DNA from: Pseudomonadota bacterium
GTDB lineage: Bacteria; Pseudomonadota; Gammaproteobacteria; Burkholderiales; Gallionellaceae
DNA: 64,000 bases
Direction of reading: 5' to 3'
NCBI GenBank assembly: GCA_021783855.1
Contig: JAJXTL010000001.1
Span: 4,838 to 68,837, forward strand
The notes under the pieces were generated by a model. It was not told where the DNA came from. It did no database searches and worked only from the letters and a program-made list of their open reading frames with translations. Position 1 is the first letter of the stretch. The number at the start of each line of letters is the position of its first letter. A program made the position numbers and the translations under genes. Positions 1 through 8,337 of the stretch are shown in pieces.

Positions 1-128
1 CCCTCACCACAATCCTCTGGTGAAACAACTAGCCAATCGACTAAGCCAGCAAGCGGGCAAGTCGCTGGTTATCCCTCAAGCGGAAGAGGAAGCGAACGAA
101 TCGCTGCGCGAGTTTCTGGTTACTTGCC
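1..128. repeat. Dispersed intergenic repeat, divergent copy 1 (cut by the window edge)
   Basis: The first 45 bases match, nearly base for base, the reverse complement of the repeat near 37382-37426: CCCTCACC..., then TGGTGAAACAACTAGCCA and TCGACTAAG. A shared block, GTCGCTGGTTAT, follows at about 61-72, and then a diverged GGAGAGCGTAGCGAGG-like part. A third copy lies at 8168-8337. It sits downstream of plsY. No coding function is suggested. Confidence 0.6.
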
Positions 129-132
129 TTGT

Positions 133-741
133 TTACTGGCTGGCTTTCCTGCCGATACGGCTCTCCCTGCCGGCCAGCAGATTTTGAATATTGCTTTTGT
201 GCCGCCAGATCAGCAGCACGGACATGATTACGGTCGCCAGTACCCACTCGCGCGGCAAACCCAGCAGCATCGCATAGATCGGCGCACAGACAGCCGCCAT
301 CAATGCCGCGAGTGACGACAGGCGAAACACCAGCGCGACAGCCAGCCAGGTCGCAAGCGCTGCCAGCCCAAGCCATGCATTCAGCGCCAGCAGCACGCCC
401 AATGCCGTCGCCACGCCCTTGCCGCCCTTGAGTTTCAGAAAGACAGGAAACAGGTGGCCCAGGAATACCGCCAGAAACACCAGCGCAATCAGCAAGACAC
501 CCTGTGCGTCGGGTGTGGCGAAGTGCATCGCCAGCGCCACCGCCACCCAGCCTTTCGCCGCATCACCCAGCAAGGTCAGGGCCGCCGCCGCTTTCTTGCC
601 GCTGCGCAACACATTGGTCGCACCCGGATTGCCCGAGCCGTAAGTGCGCGGGTCGGCGATGCCGAATGCACGACTGGTTACCACCGCAAAGGAAATCGAA
701 CCCAACAGATAGGCTGCAACAACAAAAACCAGAGTCAACAT
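133..741 (-). CDS. plsY: Acyl-phosphate:glycerol-3-phosphate acyltransferase PlsY
   Basis: PlsY transfers an acyl group from acyl-phosphate to glycerol-3-phosphate, the first committed step of phospholipid synthesis, in the inner membrane. The 202-residue protein has the usual family length and about five hydrophobic segments. The family motifs are visible: an N-terminal YLLGSIS segment, [12 protein letters not shown] near residue 36, and [18 protein letters not shown] near residue 96, which form the phosphate- and glycerol-binding loops. It diverges from folB, so the gap of about 100 bases between them should hold both promoters. The start is the ATG at 741, directly before the first membrane helix. 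Confidence 0.95.
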   Translation of the reverse strand: MLTLVFVVAAYLLGSISFAVVTSRAFGIADPRTYGSGNPGATNVLRSGKKAAAALTLLGDAAKGWVAVALAMHFATPDAQGVLLIALVFLAVFLGHLFPVFLKLKGGKGVATALGVLLALNAWLGLAALATWLAVALVFRLSSLAALMAAVCAPIYAMLLGLPREWVLATVIMSVLLIWRHKSNIQNLLAGRESRIGRKASQ

Positions 742-838
742 CGGGAATACCTTAAAATGCGCGAATAGCGGATTTTACTTGAATGCGAAAGATCCGCCAA
801 AACAAACCATCGAATTAATCCGTTTGTGTTATTAAAGC

Positions 839-1219
839 ATGAGCGGCACAAGGGCCATCGGCATGGACATCATTTTTATACGCGAACTCAAAGTCACCAC
901 ACTGATCGGCATTTACGAGCGTGAAAAGCACGTGCCGCAAACGCTGCAACTCGATCTTGAAATCGCGCTGCCCAACAGCCGCGCCTGTTATAGCGACGAC
1001 ATCAATGACGCGCTGGATTACGCAAACGTTGCGCAGCATATCCAGACGGTATTGAGCGAAGGGCATTTTTCGTTGCTGGAAACGCTGGCCGAGCACATCG
1101 CGCAAATCATCCTCAAGGACTTCGACGCGCCCTGGGTCAAGGTGAGCGTCGCCAAACTGCAGGCGATACGCAACTGCAGGATGGTGGGCATATGCATCGA
1201 ACGCGGTCAGGTAAAATGA
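839..1219 (+). CDS. folB: Dihydroneopterin aldolase FolB
   Basis: FolB converts dihydroneopterin to 6-hydroxymethyl-dihydropterin in folate synthesis. The body begins MDIIFIRELKVTTLIGIYERE, the typical FolB start, and carries the LDYANVAQHIQ and FSLLETLAEHIA segments of the tunnel-fold subunit. The open frame allows a start at 839, but the family alignment favours the ATG at 863, giving 118 residues. The stop codon overlaps the start of the next gene by four bases (ATGA at 1216), which implies translational coupling. Confidence 0.93.
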   Translation: MSGTRAIGMDIIFIRELKVTTLIGIYEREKHVPQTLQLDLEIALPNSRACYSDDINDALDYANVAQHIQTVLSEGHFSLLETLAEHIAQIILKDFDAPWVKVSVAKLQAIRNCRMVGICIERGQVK

Positions 1220-1914
1220 CGGCGACAGACAAAATCGGACGGCAAATTATGACCTTATCTTTTTCATCACAACCGGGCCCGAGGGAGCGTCAACTGCAAC
1301 GCAAGTTGAATAACCCCTTGTTCAGTGCCGCTACGATCACACAAGCAGCTATTCAGGCTGCACAGCAGCAGGACCGGCTTGCCATGCAACAATTCATGGA
1401 GCAGTTTCGCGATTTGGTTCAGCGTGTGGTCAGCCTGGATCAAAATGTTGAAAGCGATGTTATCCTGCTGTTAAAAGCGCAACTGGAGCATCAGTATGCG
1501 GTGTGTACGGGTCTTCCCGGCCAGACTGGTGCGATACGGGATGCGATCAAAAAACTGCTCAATGCAATCAGCTCTACGTTACGCACCGCATCAAAAGATG
1601 ATTCCGATGCACTGGAAAAATTAAGCACCGACGAGGCGCACACGATGCTCCATCTTCAACTGTGCGATCATCTGATCGTATCTGACATCCTCAACCCGGA
1701 TGAAGTAATACGCGACGACGAACAAATACCCACGCTGTTAAACGAGCCGGAAGGCGCGCTGCAGGCAGCGATGGCATTGTTTCCGCCGGAGCGTATCAAG
1801 GCTTTGATTGACGAGGGTAAGATTTTGCTGAAAAAAGTTGAAGCAGAAGGACACAGCCTGCCCGTTGCCTGGCAACGACTTGCACAAATGGAAAGCTGGT
1901 TGCAGGAAGAATAA
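1216..1914 (+). CDS. Conserved-looking hypothetical protein coupled to folB
   Basis: I do not recognise this protein. With the ATG at 1216 it is about 232 residues; an ATG at 1249 would give 221. It is soluble and largely helical, with no signal peptide and no cysteine motif. Features seen are a Q-rich stretch near residues 45-65, acidic segments in the middle, and a C-terminal segment ending in WQRLAQMESWLQEE. The ATGA overlap with folB makes co-translation likely, but this does not prove a role in folate synthesis. The 233 bases between its stop and 2148 hold no convincing gene. Confidence 0.6.
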   Translation: MTATDKIGRQIMTLSFSSQPGPRERQLQRKLNNPLFSAATITQAAIQAAQQQDRLAMQQFMEQFRDLVQRVVSLDQNVESDVILLLKAQLEHQYAVCTGLPGQTGAIRDAIKKLLNAISSTLRTASKDDSDALEKLSTDEAHTMLHLQLCDHLIVSDILNPDEVIRDDEQIPTLLNEPEGALQAAMALFPPERIKALIDEGKILLKKVEAEGHSLPVAWQRLAQMESWLQEE

Positions 1915-2148
1915 ACAGAAGGGCAATCGCGCGAACCGTACTTTCTTTACCCGCATGAAACAAGAGGTGATAGAGTTCGCACAGCTTGAATACCCGCGCT
2001 ATGCAGCACATCATGACTGTTTCAAGTTTCAATTGAGGTGTGCTAAAAATACGCTGATGATTGATATGCAATAAAATTCATCTTTCTAAAATCATTTAGC
2101 CACCTGTCCGGCGAAAATTTCAAGTTGTTTTTTGGTGTCTACATCGGG

Positions 2149-2721
2149 TTAGCGCTTCTCTTGGAAATTCAGCATGGAAAATAATATTGATAAGTTTAAC
2201 TACTACGTAGGATGTGTCTTCGCAGTCTTACAGAACGGTTTTCCTTGCCGAATAAGATTGAATTTCGTTGAGATCATTGGCTGTGAAGAATGTTCTGAGA
2301 CCATCTCCAGCAGTGGTAGCTGGACAGGCCTTTACCTTGTCAATGGCGAAGTTCAAGATATGACGAAGGAACTAGAGTTTGTTTACGAAACAGTGAACTG
2401 GCTCTATGAAACCGGCTATCTAACTGGCTCTATCGGAGTAACGCAACTCGGCAAAAACGCTTTCGTCACATTAAGCCCCAAAGCCCTTGAAATACTGAAG
2501 GTAATTCCATCATCAATTGATGCAAGCGAAAAAGGAAAATCAATTGGACAAGAACTTTCAGAGGCATTTAACTCTGCTGCCAAAGAGCAAGTCGCAGATG
2601 TCGCAAGCAAAGCACTTTCCTATTTATTCAAGATCGGTTGGGGAGCGCTGTCTGGGCCTTAGCGCTAACCCAACATTTCGAGCGGGACGGCGCAAAATCG
2701 CGTCGCCCCTCAATTTGAACG
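2149..2721 (+). mobile_element. Solitary integron-type gene cassette
   Basis: A single short ORF is bounded upstream by GTTAGCGC (2148-2155) and downstream, starting at the last base of its stop codon, by the exact complement GCGCTAAC (2662-2669). That downstream site leads into an attC-like hairpin. This is the layout of a cassette inserted by G/TT recombination: core site, a very short 5' leader, one ORF, then attC. No integrase gene or second complete attC is present in the window, so it would be an isolated cassette or a relic of one. Base composition is lower in GC than its neighbours. Confidence 0.6.
2174..2662 (+). CDS. Cassette-borne hypothetical protein
   Basis: This is a 162-residue protein of unknown function. 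It starts MENNIDKFNYYVGCVFAVL. The middle (about residues 55-110) reads like a winged-helix or small alpha/beta fold: FVYETVNWLYETGYL, then VTQLGKNAFVTLSPKALEIL. The C-terminal 50 residues are amphipathic and end in a hydrophobic ALSYLFKIGWGALSG helix that could touch a membrane. Its codon usage is more AT-rich than folB or the efflux operon. The start lies only about 20 bases inside the cassette boundary, and the stop codon abuts the attC core site, both typical of integron cassettes. Many cassette proteins act in defence, but nothing in the sequence shows that here. Confidence 0.65.
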   Translation: MENNIDKFNYYVGCVFAVLQNGFPCRIRLNFVEIIGCEECSETISSSGSWTGLYLVNGEVQDMTKELEFVYETVNWLYETGYLTGSIGVTQLGKNAFVTLSPKALEILKVIPSSIDASEKGKSIGQELSEAFNSAAKEQVADVASKALSYLFKIGWGALSGP

Positions 2722-2728
2722 TGTGCGC
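2662..2728 (+). other. attC-like recombination site (59-base element)
   Basis: R''-like GCGCTAAC at 2662-2669 is followed by an imperfect hairpin: GGGACGGCGC, a loop of AAAATC, then GCGTCGCCCC (about 2684-2710). Outer complementary arms flank it (CAACATTTCGA against TCAATTTGAACG). The expected distal R' box (GTTRRRY) is replaced by GTGTGCGC at 2721-2728. This fits a terminal cassette next to non-integron DNA, or decay of the site. Confidence 0.55.
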
Positions 2729-3030
2729 CGGGCATGGCGCGTTACTTCATCGGTGCAAGTCCTGGGGCCAGGTTTTGCCGCAACCATAGGTGCGTCTTAC
2801 CCCGCTTCGCAGAGCCGAAGATCAGAAGATGGAACACCAGTAAAAGTGCGCAGCCCGTTAATTTTGCGCTGAGGCTGTAAAAAAATTAATAATTAATTTA
2901 CTTACAAATCAATTTTGTTGTCAGTCTGTTTCACGTCGTTTTATCTAGCACTCACTCCCCCGCTGTCCTGCCCCCCTTGTTGTAAACCCGGATTCGGGAT
3001 TGTTCAGGCTGAGGTCTGCGTGCAAAAATA

Positions 3031-3067
3031 TAATTGCCTTGACAATTAGTGCCCAGGCATTTATTTT
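3031..3067 (+). promoter_or_regulatory. Sigma-70 promoter with overlapping palindromic operator of the MarR-emr operon
   Basis: TTGACA (3039-3044), a 17-base spacer and TATTTT (3062-3067) make a near-consensus promoter 35 bases before marR. A perfect inverted repeat, TAATTG-CCTTGA-CAATTA (3031-3048), covers the -35 box. This is the position expected for a MarR autorepressor site. The preceding 2729-3030 holds no gene that I can support. Confidence 0.6.
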
Positions 3068-3101
3068 TACGCATCTGCCGATGTCCTAAATTAAGGTTCC
3101 T

Positions 3102-3581
3102 ATGATGAGCAACAGCCAGCATGTTTTTTATAGCGAGGAAAGTTACACGCCCGAGGAGTCGGTTGGTTACCTGATGCGCGGTGCTTGGCAGGCGCTGCTG
3201 AAAAATATCGATGCCGAGATGCAGACGCTGGATTTGACCGGCATGCAGTGGGGGCCTCTGTTGTTGATCGCAAAAGGCTCGTGCCATACGGTGGCGGGTT
3301 GCGCGCGCGCAAGTTACAGCGACAGCGGTGCGATGACGCGCATGCTGGACAGGCTGGAGAGCAAGGGTTTGTTGTGCCGTGTTCGCAGCGAGGAGGACAG
3401 ACGAGTGGTTAATCTTGAGTTAACCAGGGCGGGGCAAGACATCTCCAAACAGATTCCGGCTCATCTGGTAAAGGTGCTGAACAAGCATTTGCAGGGTTTT
3501 AGCAAGGCGGAGTTCGATCTGTTCAAAAATATGCTGAGACGCTTTACTGAAAACGGCAACCCTCCTCCGGAGGCGGCATGA
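3102..3581 (+). CDS. MarR-family repressor of the efflux operon
   Basis: This is a winged-helix regulator of 159 residues (158 from the adjacent ATG at 3105), usual for MarR proteins. The recognition region GCARASYSDSGAMTRMLDRLESKGLL (about residues 66-91) matches the MarR DNA-binding helix. The wing RVRSEEDRRVVNLELT follows and carries the diagnostic DRR motif. It is the first gene of a four-gene run. Its stop overlaps the start of the outer-membrane factor gene by four bases. Autoregulation through the palindrome over its own -35 box is inferred; a lipophilic drug or phenolic ligand would be typical of the family. Confidence 0.9.
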   Translation: MMSNSQHVFYSEESYTPEESVGYLMRGAWQALLKNIDAEMQTLDLTGMQWGPLLLIAKGSCHTVAGCARASYSDSGAMTRMLDRLESKGLLCRVRSEEDRRVVNLELTRAGQDISKQIPAHLVKVLNKHLQGFSKAEFDLFKNMLRRFTENGNPPPEAA

Positions 3582-5035
3582 GCGTAGCGCAATGGATGCT
3601 CAGGCTGAGTCTTGCCGGCGCGTTGCTGTTGTCGGGTTGCGCAAATTTTTCCGGAATAGCAACTCAGTCGACCATGATGGTGCCGCATACGCTGAACGAC
3701 ACGCGTCAGCCCGATACGACGGTCTTTCCGCAGCAGTATTGGTGGAAAAGATTTGCTGACAGCAGGCTGGATGCCTTGATTTCACAGGCGATAGCAAAAA
3801 ATCACAGCTTAAAAGTCGTGCAAAGCCGCATCGCTGGCGCACAGGCACTCGAAGAGGCAACCGACAGTGCGCGTTATCCGCAGGTAAGTGCCGGCGTACA
3901 ATCGACGCGCGAACACTTGAGCGCGAACGGTTATTTTCCGCCCCCGCTGGGCGGCAGCCAGATAACGATGAGCTCGGCCAGCATTTCCGGGCAGTGGCAG
4001 ATCGACTGGTTCGGCAAACAACGGGCGGCACTCAACGCGGCGATCGGGCAGACGCGCGCAGCGCAGGCCGATATGCAAGCCGCGCAGGTGGTACTGGCGG
4101 CTTCCGTCGCCTCGCAATATTTCACTCTGGCGCGCTTGCAGGAGCAGCAGCAGATCAGGCAGGCGTTGCTGCAACAAAGCGAACATAATGCCCGTCTGAT
4201 TAATCAACGTGTGGCGGCCGGGCTCGATACCACATTGGTGCAGCGTCAAACACAGGCCCAGACGCCTCAAATACGACGTGATTTGGCGGCATTGACCGAG
4301 CAGGTCGCAATATCCAGACATGCACTGGCCGTGTTGATAGGCGCGGAACCAGGTGAGACCGATCAATTGGCGGCACGCCTGCCGTCCGACATGCTGGCTG
4401 ATGTACCCGAACAGCTCCCGGCTGAATTGCTGGGCCATCGCGCGGATGTGGCAGCTGCGCGCTGGCGGGTGGAGAGCGAATTGCAGAGTGCCAGAGAAGC
4501 ACGTGCCGCCTTCTATCCCAATCTCAATCTCACCGCATTCGCAGGTTTCGAGGCTATCGGCCTGTCGCAATGGTTCCGTACGGACAGCCGCACCATGGGA
4601 GTCGGGCCTGCCATCAGTTTGCCAATTTTTAATGCGGGACAATTGCGCGCCCAGTTGAAGGGACGCACGGTACAAGTCGATGCAGCCATAGAAACGTATA
4701 ACGCGACCGTGTTGAATGCGCTGCGGGAAGTGGCCGACAAACTGGCGTCCCGGCAGGCGCTGCAAACGCAATTGCAGGAACAAAAGAGCGTGATGATGCA
4801 ACTGGACGCGGCCTGTGAGCTGGCAAAAGCAAGGTATCAGAGTGGACTCACAAATTACTTAACCGTGCTGGGTGCGGAAAATGCACAGTTGCTGCAACAA
4901 AGCATCCTGATTGATTTGCAGGCGCGCGCATTCGATGTGGATGTGGGGCTGATGCTGGCCTTGGGTGGCGGCTATGTCTCATCCGCCATACCTGTGTCAA
5001 AATCCCTGGCAAAAGAAAGTTCTCAAAATGAGTGA
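3578..5035 (+). CDS. Outer-membrane factor lipoprotein of the NodT/OprM family
   Basis: This TolC-type outer-membrane channel forms the exit duct for the EmrAB-like pump downstream. The 485-residue protein opens with a lipoprotein signal (LLLSGCANF, lipid-bearing Cys at about residue 21). It has two OEP repeats, each with the long A/Q-rich coiled coil that builds the periplasmic tunnel (residues about 60-250 and 270-460). The family motif PAELLGHRADVAAARWRVE is near residue 278. A strong GGAGG lies just before the ATG at 3578. The 3' end overlaps the next start. Confidence 0.92.
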   Translation: MSVAQWMLRLSLAGALLLSGCANFSGIATQSTMMVPHTLNDTRQPDTTVFPQQYWWKRFADSRLDALISQAIAKNHSLKVVQSRIAGAQALEEATDSARYPQVSAGVQSTREHLSANGYFPPPLGGSQITMSSASISGQWQIDWFGKQRAALNAAIGQTRAAQADMQAAQVVLAASVASQYFTLARLQEQQQIRQALLQQSEHNARLINQRVAAGLDTTLVQRQTQAQTPQIRRDLAALTEQVAISRHALAVLIGAEPGETDQLAARLPSDMLADVPEQLPAELLGHRADVAAARWRVESELQSAREARAAFYPNLNLTAFAGFEAIGLSQWFRTDSRTMGVGPAISLPIFNAGQLRAQLKGRTVQVDAAIETYNATVLNALREVADKLASRQALQTQLQEQKSVMMQLDAACELAKARYQSGLTNYLTVLGAENAQLLQQSILIDLQARAFDVDVGLMLALGGGYVSSAIPVSKSLAKESSQNE

Positions 5036-6260
5036 ACAAACACCCGGCAGTACCTTGGTTGCAAACGGCAATCCGGTTAAGCGCAAGAAGTGGATGCTGG
5101 CGCTGGTGGTCGTCTTCGCGGTGGCGGCTATCGTCTACGCTGTATATTGGTATGTGAATAGCCGTCATTCGGAATACAGCGACGATGCCTATGTCGCCGC
5201 CAATATCGTGCAGATTACGCCGCAAGTTGCAGGTACGGTCGTGGCGATTGCGGTGAACGAAACGGATTTTGTGCGCGCAGGTGAAGTGCTGGTAAAACTC
5301 GACAACAGCAATGCGGAGGTGGCTTTGCAGGAGGCACAGGCGCAGCTTGCACAAACGGTGCGGGAGGTGCGCACGCTTTATTCGGCCAACAGCAGCCTGA
5401 CTGCAACGCTGGCGCAGCATCGCGCGGAGCTTGATCAGGCGCAAACGGATATGCGCAATGCACAAGCGGATTTTTCGCGCCGACAACCTTTAGTCGCAAC
5501 GGGTGCGGTGTCCGGCGAAGATATGCAACATGCGCAAACGGCCCTCGAATCGGCGCGCAGCCATGTCGCGGCATTGACTGCGGCATTGAATACGGCTCAG
5601 CAACAATTACTGGGCAATGAGGCGCTGACTTCCGGTGTCACCGCACGTCATCATCCGCGTGTGCTGGCGGCAGCGGTCAGGGTAAGGCTCGCCTATCTCG
5701 ATTTGCAACGAGGTGCAATACTGGCGCCGGTGGACGGCTATGTTGGCCGTCGTAATGTGCAACTGGGGCAGCGTGTGGCAATCGGTGCACCGCTGATGAC
5801 GATTATTCCGCTCAGGCAGATCTGGGTGGATGCCAATTACAAGGAAGTACAGTTGCGTCGCATCCGGATTGGACAGCGCGTGGCATTGACGGCCGACGTA
5901 TATGGCAGCAAGGTGGATTATCATGGCCGCGTTGCAGGCATAGGCTCGGGCACAGGGGCCGCATTTGCGCTGCTGCCGGCGCAAAATGCGACCGGCAACT
6001 GGATTAAAGTGGTGCAGCGCGTGCCGGTGCGAATCGCCCTCGATGCCAAAGAGGTTGCGGAGCATCCGCTGCGCGTCGGCATGTCCATGGAGGCGACCGT
6101 GGATCTGTCATCAAAGGGCGGATCGGTGCTGGCCGATGCCTCATTACACCGCGATGCGGCGCAAACGGAAGTCTACGCCGGCGCGGAACATGCAGCCGAC
6201 GCACTGATAGACAAAATTATTGCCGACAACATCGGCGATCAGTCAGCCCCACGCCGCTGA
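5028..6260 (+). CDS. emrA: EmrA-type membrane fusion protein (HlyD family)
   Basis: This is the periplasmic adaptor linking the inner-membrane EmrB pump to the outer-membrane factor. From the ATG at 5028 it is 410 residues. It has a short cytoplasmic N-terminus, one membrane helix at about residues 22-42, then SDDAYVAANIVQITPQVAGT, the hallmark first biotinyl-lipoyl strand. An A/Q-rich hairpin follows at about 95-205, then the second lipoyl half and a beta-barrel (QIWVDANYKEVQLRRI). The longer open frame from 4965 is discarded because the EmrA N-terminus aligns with MSEQTPGS, and its ATG overlaps the previous stop. Confidence 0.92.
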   Translation: MSEQTPGSTLVANGNPVKRKKWMLALVVVFAVAAIVYAVYWYVNSRHSEYSDDAYVAANIVQITPQVAGTVVAIAVNETDFVRAGEVLVKLDNSNAEVALQEAQAQLAQTVREVRTLYSANSSLTATLAQHRAELDQAQTDMRNAQADFSRRQPLVATGAVSGEDMQHAQTALESARSHVAALTAALNTAQQQLLGNEALTSGVTARHHPRVLAAAVRVRLAYLDLQRGAILAPVDGYVGRRNVQLGQRVAIGAPLMTIIPLRQIWVDANYKEVQLRRIRIGQRVALTADVYGSKVDYHGRVAGIGSGTGAAFALLPAQNATGNWIKVVQRVPVRIALDAKEVAEHPLRVGMSMEATVDLSSKGGSVLADASLHRDAAQTEVYAGAEHAADALIDKIIADNIGDQSAPRR

Positions 6261-6267
6261 TGCGCTG

Positions 6268-7821
6268 ATGGCTGATCCCACCCCAACCGCGCCACTGCCG
6301 CCGATGAGCGGCGCCACGCTGGTACTGGCCAGTATGGCATTGGCGCTGGCGACATTCATGAACGTGCTGGACGTATCGATTGCGAACGTCTCGATTCCGG
6401 CGCTGTCGGGCGATCTGGGCGTAAGTCTCAGCCAGGGTACCTGGGTGATCACCTCATTTGCCGTAGCCAACGCGATAGCGGTTCCACTGACCGGGTTTTT
6501 GACCCAGCGATTTGGTGCGGTACGGGTGTTCGTGTCCAGCATTCTGCTGTTTGTCATGGCGTCCTTTTTGTGCGGCATGTCCAGCAGTATTGGCATGCTC
6601 ATCCTGTTCCGTGTGATACAGGGTGCGGTGGCAGGGCCCATGATTCCCCTGTCGCAGTCATTGCTGCTCTCCAGTTATCCCAAGGCAAAAGCAGGCCTGG
6701 CGCTGACCATCTGGTCGATGACCACGCTGGTGGCACCCGTGGTAGGCCCACTGCTGGGCGGCTGGATTACCGATAATATCTCCTGGCCGTGGATTTTCTA
6801 CATCAACATTCCGATCGGTTTGTTCGCCGCCGGCATAACCTGGACGCTGTACCGCAAGCGGGAAACGCCGACACGGCGGGTTCCGATAGACTATGTCGGC
6901 CTGGGTTTGCTCATTGTCTGGGTGGGGTCGCTGCAGGTCATGCTGGATAAGGGTAACGAGCTGGACTGGTTTAATTCCACCCAGATCGTCGTGCTGGCCG
7001 TTGTGGCAACGGTGGCATTCTGTTTCTTTCTGGTGTGGGAGCTGACCGACGCACATCCGGTGGTTGATCTGGGCTTGTTCAGGCTGCGTAGTTTCTGGTC
7101 CGGCACGCTGGCCTTGTCGATCGGTTATGGCGTGTTTTTTGGTAATGTCGTGCTCTTGCCGCTGTGGTTGCAACAGGATATGGGATATACCGCGACTCTG
7201 GCCGGCGCGGTGCTGGCGCCGGTAGGCCTGCTGGCGATCCTGCTGTCGCCGCTGGTGGGTAAAAATATCGCGAAATTCGACCCGCGTTTATTTTCGACCC
7301 TGGCTTTCACCGTATTTGCAGTTATTTTGTGGATGCGTTCGCAGTTTACATCGCAGACCGACTTTGTCACCATCATGATACCGTCGCTGATTCAAGGCAT
7401 TGCGATGGCGGCATTTTTCGTGCCGTTGATGACGCTGATTTTTTCCGGACTATCGCATGACAAGATTCCGGCGGCTTCGGGCTTGTCGAATTTCGCGCGC
7501 ATCATGGCGGGTGGATTCGGTGCATCTATTTACACCAGCACATGGGAAAATCGAACCAGTGCGCATCACGCCGTCCTTGCGGAGCATATCAATTATGCAA
7601 ATCCGGTCAGTCAGTCTGTCATCAGAATGCTCACCGGCGCAGGCATGAGCGATCAACAGGCGTTGAGCTTCGTGAATAATCTGGTTAACCAACAGGCGGC
7701 GACACTGGCGGTGAATGATCTTGCCTGGCTTTCGTCGATGCTGTTCATCGCGCTGATCGGTTTCATCTGGCTGATTCACCCGCTTAATCCATCTTCACCG
7801 TCGACTAAAAAACAGCCTTGA
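6268..7821 (+). CDS. emrB: EmrB-type MFS multidrug transporter (DHA2 family, 14 TM)
   Basis: This is a proton-driven drug efflux permease of the inner membrane. It has about 517 residues with 14 hydrophobic segments. Family signatures include FMNVLDVSIANVSIPALSGD in TM1, QGTWVITSFAVANAIAVPLT, the loop motif LTQRFGAVRVF, and the DHA2 antiporter motif around LVAPVVGPLLGG. The start is uncertain: ATGs at 6220, 6268 and 6304 are all in frame and all overlap or abut emrA. I prefer 6268. It completes the marR-OMF-emrA-emrB operon for tripartite efflux. Confidence 0.92.
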   Translation: MADPTPTAPLPPMSGATLVLASMALALATFMNVLDVSIANVSIPALSGDLGVSLSQGTWVITSFAVANAIAVPLTGFLTQRFGAVRVFVSSILLFVMASFLCGMSSSIGMLILFRVIQGAVAGPMIPLSQSLLLSSYPKAKAGLALTIWSMTTLVAPVVGPLLGGWITDNISWPWIFYINIPIGLFAAGITWTLYRKRETPTRRVPIDYVGLGLLIVWVGSLQVMLDKGNELDWFNSTQIVVLAVVATVAFCFFLVWELTDAHPVVDLGLFRLRSFWSGTLALSIGYGVFFGNVVLLPLWLQQDMGYTATLAGAVLAPVGLLAILLSPLVGKNIAKFDPRLFSTLAFTVFAVILWMRSQFTSQTDFVTIMIPSLIQGIAMAAFFVPLMTLIFSGLSHDKIPAASGLSNFARIMAGGFGASIYTSTWENRTSAHHAVLAEHINYANPVSQSVIRMLTGAGMSDQQALSFVNNLVNQQAATLAVNDLAWLSSMLFIALIGFIWLIHPLNPSSPSTKKQP

Positions 7822-7844
7822 TAGTTATGTGGTAGACGAGAAAA

Positions 7845-7873
7845 ACGGGTATCCGGCCGAAAAAGTTACCCGT
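7845..7873. terminator. Hairpin between convergent emrB and glutaredoxin-like gene
   Basis: ACGGGTA (7845-7851) pairs with TACCCGT (7867-7873) across a 15-base loop that ends in GAAAAAGT. It lies between two convergent genes, so it could end either transcript, but no good U-tract follows. Confidence 0.3.
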
Positions 7874-7899
7874 ACCTTCGGTCAACTCAAACGATAGTA

Positions 7900-8121
7900 T
7901 TACGCCAGAAATCGCGTCACAGCCGCGGCATCGAACGGCCAGCCGAGTTCAGCGCCGCAGTCCACTCGCCTCAACACCGGGATGCGCATGCCATATTTTT
8001 CAAGCAATCCATCGTTATCAGCGATGTCGATATGCCCGGCACGAACGCCGACCCGCTGAAGTACAGCCTTGGCCTCATCGCACAGATGGCAGCCTGTCGT
8101 GCCGTACAGTTCGATTTGCAT
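7900..8121 (-). CDS. Glutaredoxin-like protein (thioredoxin fold)
   Basis: This is a 73-residue single-domain protein starting MQIELYGTTGCHLCDEAKAV. The CHLC active-site pair sits at the end of the first strand, as in the small glutaredoxin/YfcG-type DUF836 proteins. The cis-proline loop is MRIPVLR. A thiol-disulfide or glutathione-linked role is likely; the partner is unknown. The open frame runs upstream to 8313 through repeat DNA, but homology begins only at 8121. A strong hairpin lies directly in front of the start codon. Confidence 0.85.
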   Translation of the reverse strand: MQIELYGTTGCHLCDEAKAVLQRVGVRAGHIDIADNDGLLEKYGMRIPVLRRVDCGAELGWPFDAAAVTRFLA

Positions 8122-8124
8122 TAA

Positions 8125-8173
8125 CGGGCATGGCAAGAAGCAGCCACCCAAATAATTGAACTTGCCATGCCCG
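8125..8173 (-). promoter_or_regulatory. Perfect 13-bp inverted repeat abutting the glutaredoxin-like start codon
   Basis: CGGGCATGGCAAG (8125-8137) and CTTGCCATGCCCG (8161-8173) are exact complements around a 23-base loop. On the minus-strand transcript the hairpin ends three bases before the ATG, and no Shine-Dalgarno sequence lies outside it. It may control translation. It has no U-tract, so it is a poor terminator for the upstream HAD gene. Confidence 0.45.
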
Positions 8174-8337
8174 CTTCCCTCACCCAAACCCCGCTTCGCG
8201 CCCCACGGTTGGCTTTGCACAGCCAGCCGACTCATGCGGCGGAAAGCATGCTTTCCGAAATCCCGTATTCGTCCCGAAGGGGAGAGCGTAGCGAGGGGGG
8301 CGAAGCCGGACAAACAAATCGCTACGCGAATTTCACA
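8168..8337. repeat. Dispersed intergenic repeat, copy 2
   Basis: It shares CCCTCACCCAAACCC, GGGGAGAGCGTAGCGAGG, GGGCGAAGCCGGACA and a terminal CTACGCGAATTT-like block with the copy at 37282-37426 (opposite orientation). It occupies the whole gap between the glutaredoxin-like gene and the HAD gene. Small open frames across it are repeat artefacts. Confidence 0.7.

Noticed and set aside
1954..2074. Possible small ORF after the folB-coupled gene (about 40 residues)
   Set aside because: No ribosome site, no recognisable sequence, and it lies in AT-rich intergenic DNA before the cassette.
3809..4801. Long minus-strand ORF (330 residues) in the efflux operon
   Set aside because: Shadow of the outer-membrane factor gene; low-complexity residues and no domain.
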